From Gp13-AA77 sp035578005 (lineage in GTDB: Bacteria > Acidobacteriota > Terriglobia > UBA7540), in contig DATJYK010000392.1 of NCBI GenBank assembly GCA_035578005.1, positions 1 to 64,000 of the forward strand: a DNA stretch of 64,000 bases, given 5' to 3'. Position numbers and translations under genes: made by a program. Below, piece after piece: positions 51,357 to 58,988 of this stretch (position 1 is its first letter; each line of letters opens with the position of its first letter). The notes beneath the pieces are model-generated. The model was not told where the DNA came from. It searched no databases and worked only from the letters and a program-made list of their open reading frames with translations.

Positions 51357-51769
51357 GCACCCCGCTCCCCCTAAAGTCTTGCGGAATCGCCGAGCAGTTG
51401 GCGAACCGCACGACGTTCGATCAGATGGATGTGTAAGGCCGTGCACGCGTTCTCCCTTTATGCGGCTCGGTGAACGCCGCCTATCCTTTTCGGTCTTTGC
51501 TACCTGCTATCCGATCTTACCCTCCGGGCGATTGACCACGCCAGAGGGAATTGGGTGTCAGATGTGTCCGAAGAAGACGCTGGCCGATAAGTTAACATAG
51601 CCTCCTGCTTGGGCATCGCCGCCGGCCGTTTCTCACTTCTCTCACTTCATCTTCCTTTGTTTTCATAGACCTAACGGTTTCGGTCGGTAATTTTTCGTCT
51701 TTCTGTTGTTATCTGTCTAGTAATATTGTCATGCCACGTCGGCTCACAACGATAGCTTACTACTCTCGC
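51357..51769. other. 413-bp leader between the Oar receptor and the NqrB-Sel1 gene
   Basis: This gap has no supported gene. It includes an AT-rich part (about 51650-51735) that contrasts with the GC-rich coding DNA and is the likely place for the receptor's promoter on the minus strand. I could not assign -35/-10 boxes with confidence. Confidence 0.45.
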
Positions 51770-53695
51770 CTACGGCACCGCTGCCGACTTCTGGACTAAC
51801 GGAGTCTCTTGCTGTCCACAAGCCAGCCGAAGGCCTAAGTTGCAAGCCTGCTGCAGCCGTTGCGACGCGAGAGCCTCGTCCCTGGGCGTTCCGGTGCCAC
51901 GCTGGTACAGCCGGGACACCTCGAAGCAGCTCGCTGCGTTGCCGCCCTGGCAGCCTTTCTCAAAGTTGGCGACCGCCTGGGCGGGGTCGGGAGCCGTCCC
52001 TTGTCCCACCAGATAGCTTTGCCCAAGCCGGCCACAGCCGCGCCACCATCCGACGTCGCAAGACTTTTGGAACAGGTTAAACGCGTGCGCCCCATCCTGC
52101 GGAACGCCGAGTCCGCTGCTATAAAGCGAGCCCAAAATAAAGCAGCTCGCGCCGTCATCCTGATCGCAGGCGCGTTGGAACACGTCTTTGCCGTCGCCTC
52201 GCGCGAAGGCGATCAGACTTTCGCACGCCTGCGGCACACCCAGGTCACAGGCGCGGCCCAAGCTTACGCCGGCCGCGGTCGCATTCCGCGGCACCACGCG
52301 GCCTTCGTTCAGCACCTGACCTTCGGTGAAGCAGCCGATTGCGGAGCCGTCCTGACACGTATCCTTGAGGACGCTTACCCACGTCTTACAAGCCTTCCAG
52401 CGCTGATTCTGGCACGCCTGCCGCCAAAACTCTGGACTGTGGCCAGGAAAGTCCTTGCCGTTCTTGAAGAATCCAGTGGCCATCATGCTGGCAAAGAGCG
52501 AAATCCACACCGCCATGGCGGCGAAGTTCGCCTGCTGCGGGCTCCAGGTCCACACGGGTGCCAGCGAACGGAATTTCTCGGCCAAGGCTTCGCTGGCCCG
52601 GTCCAGCGCGCGCACGCTCAAGTTAAGCAGCGGGACTGAAAGCAGTTTGTCATAGAACTCGGGAGCGCCAAACCAGCTCAGCGCGCCATAGGTGGCGAAG
52701 ACTGCTGCTCCGTAGATCCCTCCGAAGAGAAGTTTGCCTAGCTTTGTGCGGGGCGACGTGGCCGGATCTGTGACCAACAGGTGTAAGCCCAGGAAAACGG
52801 ACACCGGGATGTTGGAATCCACAAAGTGGTAGACCCCAGTGAAGTGGGTGTAAGCGAGGTTCAACCCGTACAGAACCGCTGCTGACGCCAGGGTCACCAG
52901 GGTGACTCCGAACAGGCTCTGCACCACCAGACCCAACAGGAAAATCTCAAGATAGATGTGCGGCGGGCGGTGCAAGGTGCTGGCGATCTCAATCCCCCAG
53001 GTCATCCGTGTGGTTCCACTGGCGATCAGGGCTACCGAGAAGACGAAAAGAGACAGCGCGGACGGGTTAAAGATGTGGGTGAGCCTGCCGTCCCGCTTCC
53101 ATTTGATGAACTCTTTACCGAGCACGCCGGTAGCTACCATTAGAGACTGCAGGAAGAACCAATCATCCCTGAACCATAGAAACAGATTCGTACTGAGGAT
53201 AATGGGGAAAGGCCCGAAGCCCAGAACCCACTCGTCCCGGCGCCACCAGCACACCAACATGTCGAGGGCGTAGGCGAAGATTAATTGGGCAACGATAAGC
53301 GGGATGTAATGATACACCTCACGCCAGTACCAGCCCCAATACGCATAGACGCAAGCCTGCATGAGGAGCTGGACGTAATGTACCTTCCGAAGAACGACGT
53401 CGTAGCGGAGGGTGCGGCCGACGCGGGCGGCCCGGTGACGCAGGATTAACCAAAAAACGAGCAGTGCACCCGCGGCACCCCAAAAGGATTCCACCAGGCC
53501 CGCGTTAGCGCTGATACGGGGAAGGAAAGAAAGGCATCCGAGGAGCAGGATAAGGAAGAAGGCCAAGCGAAGCGCGGGAATGCGATTCGCGGCCCGAAGC
53601 GCAGGTGATCCATTGCTCGGCGGCCTGCCGGACTGCCGCCCTGCGGCCGTCTTCTGCGACTTCGGCTGGCTCGATTTCGCTCGCTGGCTTCTCAA
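51770..53695 (-). CDS. NqrB/RnfD-like membrane protein fused to cysteine-rich Sel1 repeats
   Basis: A 641-residue fusion. Residues about 40-370 hold around nine hydrophobic segments with NQR2/RnfD-type blocks: LTHIFNPSALSLFVFSVAL, VFLGLHLLVTDPATSPRTKLGKLLFGGIYG. The NqrB/RnfD FMN-attachment threonine motif is not identified. Residues about 430-630 are Sel1/Hcp-like repeats with paired cysteines (AACDLGVPQACESL-type, ASCFILGSLYSSGLGVPQD, RGCGRLGQSYLVGQG), implying a disulfide-bearing periplasmic solenoid. It is flanked on both sides by Oar receptors on the same strand. The function is not known. Confidence 0.7.
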   Translation of the reverse strand: MRSQRAKSSQPKSQKTAAGRQSGRPPSNGSPALRAANRIPALRLAFFLILLLGCLSFLPRISANAGLVESFWGAAGALLVFWLILRHRAARVGRTLRYDVVLRKVHYVQLLMQACVYAYWGWYWREVYHYIPLIVAQLIFAYALDMLVCWWRRDEWVLGFGPFPIILSTNLFLWFRDDWFFLQSLMVATGVLGKEFIKWKRDGRLTHIFNPSALSLFVFSVALIASGTTRMTWGIEIASTLHRPPHIYLEIFLLGLVVQSLFGVTLVTLASAAVLYGLNLAYTHFTGVYHFVDSNIPVSVFLGLHLLVTDPATSPRTKLGKLLFGGIYGAAVFATYGALSWFGAPEFYDKLLSVPLLNLSVRALDRASEALAEKFRSLAPVWTWSPQQANFAAMAVWISLFASMMATGFFKNGKDFPGHSPEFWRQACQNQRWKACKTWVSVLKDTCQDGSAIGCFTEGQVLNEGRVVPRNATAAGVSLGRACDLGVPQACESLIAFARGDGKDVFQRACDQDDGASCFILGSLYSSGLGVPQDGAHAFNLFQKSCDVGWWRGCGRLGQSYLVGQGTAPDPAQAVANFEKGCQGGNAASCFEVSRLYQRGTGTPRDEALASQRLQQACNLGLRLACGQQETPLVQKSAAVP

Positions 53696-53704
53696 GACTT
53701 GAAC

Positions 53705-56700
53705 CTAGAAAGTGAACCGAGCTGCGAACTGAATCTGCCTGGGCGCTTGCGCAGACAAGATCTGACCAAACGTCGGTTGGTTGAAATAGGTTTGAGGCAA
53801 GTTGAAATTCGCCCGGTTGAACAGGTTGAATGCCTGCGCTTCAACGGTCAGCTTCAGTCTCTCGGTCATCGCAAACCTGCGTACCAGCGCCAGATCGAAG
53901 GAGGCGAAACCGGGGCCACGAATGATATTGCGCCCCGCATCGCCGAATGTGTACTGGGGGGGAGTTACAAACGCGCTCGTGTTGAACCATTCGCTCGGCG
54001 TAGGGTTCGACAGTTTCCAGTTGCCTACCACATTGGGACGGTCAGAACCCGTCTGGCTGCCGGTGTTCCCGGTGTTGCTGTTATCAAAGCCCAGAACCGG
54101 AGTCAAAGGTTGTCCAGACTGTATCGTTGTGATTCCGTCGAAATCCGTGTTCCGAGTCCAGCGCGATTGCTGCGGCAGCCTCAGCACATAGCTCACCACC
54201 AGGCGATGACGCATATCAAAGCTGGAATTGGCGCGTTCAGCGTCAGGATTAGCACTATTCTGAGGAAAGTTCGGGTCGGGCGTGGTGTTGAGAAAGGCCG
54301 ACTGATCGTCAATGGAATGCGACCAGGTGTAGGCAGCCCACAAGGACACATGCGACCCCATCTGCCGCTTGAACGTCGCCTGCAGCGAGTTGTAGCTTGA
54401 GTTCGAATCGCTCGAGATCAGGAAAATATCGCCGTACTGCGGATACGGCCTGCGGGATTGGATGTCCCCCGGGGCCGGCGGTGGTTGGTTGAGATCAATT
54501 CCCCGAATCAGATGCGTTCCCGCAGACCCGGCATAACCTAGCGTGAAGGTCCCGACGGAGGCAAGGGCGCGCTCGACGGTGAAGTTCCACTGCTGAATGT
54601 AGGGTGTGATGGTGTTCGGGTTCAGCACGTTCAGCGACGCCGGGGGGGTGTATGCTGTGTCGATGGGGAAAGGGTTTTCCAACGTCAGCAGGCCCTCCGC
54701 TGAAGGGAAAAACTCCAACAGGTTGAACTGGGGCGGGTTGAAATACATCGCCGAATTCACTTCCAGCATTCCGGAATCGTAATACATGCCATATCCCGCG
54801 CGGACGACGAGCGACTTCCCGGGACTCCACGCCAAACCCACGCGCGGCGCCACGTTATTCCAGTCGGGCTGAATCCCGGAGCGCGAGACACCATTGGTTC
54901 CCACCGGCACCACCTGAAAATTCGTAAAATCCAAGGTTGACATGCGGTTGGTGGGATCCGAGGCAGGAGTGTTGTACTCGTACCGTACTCCAAGATTCAG
55001 TGTCAGCTTGGGGGAAATTCTCCAATCATCTTCAAAATACGCGTTATAAGCCCGAGTTCGCAAAGTGATAGGATTTGCCGATTGGGACTGCAGACCAAAG
55101 TTGGGTAGTCCGAGCAGAAGATCGCTGATGCCGGAGCCGGAGAGGGCTCCGAAAAAGCCGAGGTCGCCGCGGCTGAAATAATACAAAATTCCGTTCAACT
55201 GCTGGTTGCGGATTTCTCCGCCGATTTTCAAGAGGTGCGATCCACGGTCCAGCGCCAGGTTGTCGGCAACCTGAAAGGTGTTCGTGTGACGGTAGTTAGG
55301 AAAGGTGTAATTATCTCCCACGCCGGAAAACCCAGCCACGCTAATGGTCGGGTACCCGAAGGCCGCCGGCGGAACGTTGAGCCAGTTCACCCCCCAGAGC
55401 TGACCCACGTTGACGTTGTAGTTCTGAGGAAGAATATCGCGCGAGAAACGGTTGAAAGCAACACTGACGGTATTGACGGCGCGCGGTGAAAGCGTCTGCC
55501 GGTACTGGAACATCGCGTTTTGGATATGGTCTTTCACATAGTCGCCGAAACCGGGTGTGGTGCTGGTTGACGGAGCCCCGTTTGAACTGCCGCCCCAAGG
55601 TTCAAAAAGATCAACGGTTCCGAAGCTGTAACGCCCCGTCAAATCCGCAGTCGAAGTTAAGTGGTGGTCAACCCGGTAGGTGCCTTGCGTATCGTTCTCG
55701 CTTTGCACCGGACTGGCAAGGAGGTTGTTGGAAAGGCCGGACAGGTTGGGCAGGGGATACATCTTCAGAACATCAGGAGCCACAGACGAAATCGAACTCG
55801 GTGGAATCACGTTACCGGTGAAGGGCAGTCCGGTGAAAGGATTCGTAACGGTTACACCCAAGGCCGACAGATCACCTTGCCGCTCCTGTGGCGTCGGCAC
55901 CGTGGCAAGCTGGCTGAGCCCCTCGCGATCGCGAAGGAAATCCGTGCTGCCGAAGAAATAGGTCTTACTCCGAACGATCGGTCCACCCACCGCAAATCCG
56001 AACTGGTTTCGAACCAGCTTGGGCTTTTGGGCCGGGTCGAAAAAGTTGCGGGCGTCGAAAACGCGATTCCGCAAATACTCGTAAACCGCGCCGTGAAAGT
56101 CGTTGGTTCCCTGACGGGTGATGACGTTAACCTGACCCGCCGCGCTGCGCCCGTATTCCGCACTGTAGCTGTTGGTGGCCACCTTGAATTCCTGAATACT
56201 GTCAACCGGCGGCTCCACACCGTAGCGATTCACGTAAGGATCGTTGTTGTCCACGCCATCGAGAAGGTAGTTGTTGTACTCTTCGCGTCCGCCGCCCGCA
56301 CTCATGGAGAAGGAGCCGTAGCTCGAAAGCTCAGAGTCTTGCACTGGCGGGGCCACGCCCGGCGCCAGCAAAGCCAACTGGAGAAAGTCACGCCGGTTCA
56401 GCGGCACCGAAGCGATTTGCTGCCGGTCTACGACGGTGCCCAGTTCTGAGGACTGCGCCTGCACCGGGACTACAACCGCAGTCACCGCGATCGTTTTTTT
56501 GACACCGGCGATGGGAAGATGGAAATCGGCCCGAATCTCGGCGTTTACGGCTACCGTCACTCCCGGCTGAGTTACGACCACGAAGCCCGGCGCCGAAGCC
56601 GACACGCTGTACTGGGCCGGTGGCAACTGAGCGATGGAATAAGCGCCGGAGGCATCTGTCGTTGTCTTGCGGACGAGCGAACGGCCCGCATCGGACACGG

Positions 56701-56902
56701 TAACCTGGGCGTTGGCTATAGAAGCGCCACTGGGATCGTAGACATAGCCCAGAATCGATCCACTCGACACTTGGGCTACTAACGAGGATGAAGCTCCAAG
56801 CACGACAATGAACAGCAGTGCGGCGAAATGTAAGGCCGTTGGAAAAGGCCGGAATACATCGAAAACGACTGCATGATTGCTCCGACGATCTGCGATGGTC
56901 AT
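53705..56902 (-). CDS. Oar-type TonB-dependent outer-membrane receptor 2
   Basis: The ATG at 56902 has GGGGAG 6 bases upstream. A signal segment (FAALLFIVVLGASSSLVAQ) is followed by a carboxypeptidase-like domain (GSILGYVYDPSGASIANAQVTVSD), a plug domain (VPLNRRDFLQLALLAPGV, NDFHGAVYEYLRNRVFDARNFF) and a barrel ending FAARFTF. About 1065 residues. It is clearly homologous in layout to the receptor at 47817-51356 but the two differ in length and barrel sequence, so they probably take different substrates. The NqrB-Sel1 gene follows only 9 bases downstream. Confidence 0.88.
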   Translation of the reverse strand: MTIADRRSNHAVVFDVFRPFPTALHFAALLFIVVLGASSSLVAQVSSGSILGYVYDPSGASIANAQVTVSDAGRSLVRKTTTDASGAYSIAQLPPAQYSVSASAPGFVVVTQPGVTVAVNAEIRADFHLPIAGVKKTIAVTAVVVPVQAQSSELGTVVDRQQIASVPLNRRDFLQLALLAPGVAPPVQDSELSSYGSFSMSAGGGREEYNNYLLDGVDNNDPYVNRYGVEPPVDSIQEFKVATNSYSAEYGRSAAGQVNVITRQGTNDFHGAVYEYLRNRVFDARNFFDPAQKPKLVRNQFGFAVGGPIVRSKTYFFGSTDFLRDREGLSQLATVPTPQERQGDLSALGVTVTNPFTGLPFTGNVIPPSSISSVAPDVLKMYPLPNLSGLSNNLLASPVQSENDTQGTYRVDHHLTSTADLTGRYSFGTVDLFEPWGGSSNGAPSTSTTPGFGDYVKDHIQNAMFQYRQTLSPRAVNTVSVAFNRFSRDILPQNYNVNVGQLWGVNWLNVPPAAFGYPTISVAGFSGVGDNYTFPNYRHTNTFQVADNLALDRGSHLLKIGGEIRNQQLNGILYYFSRGDLGFFGALSGSGISDLLLGLPNFGLQSQSANPITLRTRAYNAYFEDDWRISPKLTLNLGVRYEYNTPASDPTNRMSTLDFTNFQVVPVGTNGVSRSGIQPDWNNVAPRVGLAWSPGKSLVVRAGYGMYYDSGMLEVNSAMYFNPPQFNLLEFFPSAEGLLTLENPFPIDTAYTPPASLNVLNPNTITPYIQQWNFTVERALASVGTFTLGYAGSAGTHLIRGIDLNQPPPAPGDIQSRRPYPQYGDIFLISSDSNSSYNSLQATFKRQMGSHVSLWAAYTWSHSIDDQSAFLNTTPDPNFPQNSANPDAERANSSFDMRHRLVVSYVLRLPQQSRWTRNTDFDGITTIQSGQPLTPVLGFDNSNTGNTGSQTGSDRPNVVGNWKLSNPTPSEWFNTSAFVTPPQYTFGDAGRNIIRGPGFASFDLALVRRFAMTERLKLTVEAQAFNLFNRANFNLPQTYFNQPTFGQILSAQAPRQIQFAARFTF

Positions 56903-56989
56903 TCTGTCTCCCCTCTTACTCAGACTTCCACACCCGCGGCTTGGGGGGAACCACGGTTCTCTTACCACTTGTGTTTCGCTATCCTCACG

Positions 56990-58807
56990 TCATTCGGCTC
57001 GGGTACGTTCGCGTGCAGCCGATGGCATCGACAACGGCGCCGGTTTGACGGTCCATACAAATCCCGTATCCCAGAGCGGGCGTGTCTTGGGCAGGATCGT
57101 GCCTGCCTCGCTGTAAAGGTAGAGCATCCGCACCGGAAGCTTTGTCTCCGGAGAAGGATTGGCCAGTGCCAGTCCCATGAGCCGGAGCATCTGTGCCGGG
57201 TTCAAGTTCAGGCCATTAATATTAAGAAGCGGCGGAATGCTGTTCTTGGGAACGCCCTCCCCGTCGCTGTCGTCGTGCAAGGGCCCGGCCATTTCTGCGC
57301 AGTAGCGCTCGATGTCGCCGGATGTGACCTCTCCGGCATTCGGACCGTGACCAGTAACCAAGCGAAAGGGCCCGTAGACCTTGACAGTCTGAACGGATTC
57401 CGGCAGCTTGCCTGTTTCGTGAAACGCCGCCAATTCGTCGGTCAGCACCTGAAAAAGCTCCGCCAGTGAAAGGTAGTGACCGTCCACTTCAAGGTAGTCG
57501 AAGGGGTGAGTGTCATTGCCCATCTTCTTCAACGCTGCAGAGACCTGAGTGAGCAGGCTTTCCGTTGAGATCCGGAATCCTGTGCCAGCTCCCGCCATTT
57601 TCGAGAGAGCGGCAGTTGACACAAAGCGGCTGCCGGGATTGTTTGGGAAATAGTCCTTTGTGAGCCACTTCAAGACTTCATTCTCGCGTGCCCACCCTGC
57701 AGTGATTTCGGCCTTTGACCGAATCGCATCGGCGGGCAGGTTGGGGGATTGAGGATGATCATAGGCGTATTTCATGGGGGCGTTAGGCGCGGTCTTGGCA
57801 AACGATGGCTGAAGGTAGTTTTCTACCGCTCCGAGTCTGACCTGCACCACCTGAACCGTCGACCGATTGGCCTTATCGAGCACAGCTTTCAGCGCTTCGA
57901 CGCCGTCCACGGCCGCGACCCAATGGACCGGCGGGACGGCTTCTGATATTCGCAAAACGTAATCCTGCCAATAGACTTCCGGAGCCGTGTCCGGCTCCGG
58001 CGACATGATTTCGCCAAAGTGCCTCGTCGCTCCGGCGAAACCAGGCAGTAGGCCAGGGTTAGCGGCGGGAATTCCTAACATCACGGCAGAGGTGTTATAC
58101 TGTCGCAGCACCTGGAGGGTTTCCGTATCCCCGCCCGACTCTCTGAAGATTCCAAGCTGCGGTACAAAACTGGCCCCGACAACTGGAGCGCCGAGAGCAT
58201 TGGGATTTGGCTTCACTTTCGGGGCTGGGTGGTAAGTCTCAACGGCCAACTCCACTCCCCTGATATACGCCGCCGGTCCAAGGACCTCCTGCATCTTCTT
58301 CAGCCCGCCAGTGCCGCCGGTGGGCTCGCCGGTCAGCGGATCACGCGCCTCCGCAAGAAACTCGGCTGCGGTCGTCTCCCGCATCCTCCAGCGATCTTGA
58401 GGCGACGAATTCTCTGAGAATTTGAAAAAAGGTCGACGATCATAAGTGGGCTCGTCCGTTCCGTCGTATCCCGCCTCGATGACGCCGCGACGGATGTAAT
58501 CCTTTACAAAGTCCAAGATATGCGTTTGCGCGTTCCGCTCTTCGAGCGCCTGGCTCACGGCTCCCGAAAACAAAATGGTAGCGGAAACGTGCGCCTCCGG
58601 GTGTGTTTTGCCAAGCGCTTCCACCCCAGGTAGGACGCGCCGCAGCCGGTTTTCCGTGATATCGAGATTCACGTGGTCGGTGGCCTCGGCGAACAGCCTT
58701 ATGTAGACAGGCTCCTTTCCTGGGGCTCCGGCCAGGTAGGCCGCGGACAGCAAACCAAGCGCTGCGATCGAACAATAAATAAGATCGCATGAGTAACGAT
58801 GCTTCAT
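56990..58807 (-). CDS. Exported protein of unknown function
   Basis: A 605-residue protein with an N-terminal hydrophobic segment (LIYCSIAALGLLSAAYLAG) that suggests export. The mature part begins EPVYIRLFAEATDHVNLDITENRL and contains YDGTDEPTYDRRPFFKFS, HWVAAVDGVEALKAVLDKA and NINGLNLNPAQMLRLMGLALANPS. An alpha/beta barrel or deacetylase-like fold is conceivable from HVNLDIT and the EAGYDGTDEPTYD run, but no catalytic motif is convincing. I do not recognise the family. It lies just upstream of Oar receptor 2 on the same strand and might be a substrate-binding or processing partner. Confidence 0.6.
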   Translation of the reverse strand: MKHRYSCDLIYCSIAALGLLSAAYLAGAPGKEPVYIRLFAEATDHVNLDITENRLRRVLPGVEALGKTHPEAHVSATILFSGAVSQALEERNAQTHILDFVKDYIRRGVIEAGYDGTDEPTYDRRPFFKFSENSSPQDRWRMRETTAAEFLAEARDPLTGEPTGGTGGLKKMQEVLGPAAYIRGVELAVETYHPAPKVKPNPNALGAPVVGASFVPQLGIFRESGGDTETLQVLRQYNTSAVMLGIPAANPGLLPGFAGATRHFGEIMSPEPDTAPEVYWQDYVLRISEAVPPVHWVAAVDGVEALKAVLDKANRSTVQVVQVRLGAVENYLQPSFAKTAPNAPMKYAYDHPQSPNLPADAIRSKAEITAGWARENEVLKWLTKDYFPNNPGSRFVSTAALSKMAGAGTGFRISTESLLTQVSAALKKMGNDTHPFDYLEVDGHYLSLAELFQVLTDELAAFHETGKLPESVQTVKVYGPFRLVTGHGPNAGEVTSGDIERYCAEMAGPLHDDSDGEGVPKNSIPPLLNINGLNLNPAQMLRLMGLALANPSPETKLPVRMLYLYSEAGTILPKTRPLWDTGFVWTVKPAPLSMPSAARERTRAE

Positions 58808-58905
58808 GACACGAACTCCTTCAACTTATAGCTGGTCGCCGCAGCATATTCTGCACCGGCTCCCGGTGCGGCACACTCCGCGTGATTGCTGAGAGTGGGA
58901 CCGTC

Positions 58906-58955
58906 AAGAAAACAAAAGGCCCTCAGGGCCGGCGATGAAGCCCACCCGGAGGGCC
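58906..58955 (-). terminator. Terminator after the PEP-CTERM fusion gene
   Basis: On the minus strand, arms GGCCCTC (58949-58955) and GAGGGCC (58918-58924) close a hairpin followed by TTTTGTTTTC (58906-58917). It begins 34 bases past the stop at 58989. A smaller stem, GGCCC-TGA-GGGCC (58918-58930), is an alternative fold with the same T-tract. Confidence 0.7.
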
Positions 58956-58988
58956 ATAGGTTCGCGACCAAGTCCCGTTCAGCACGGT

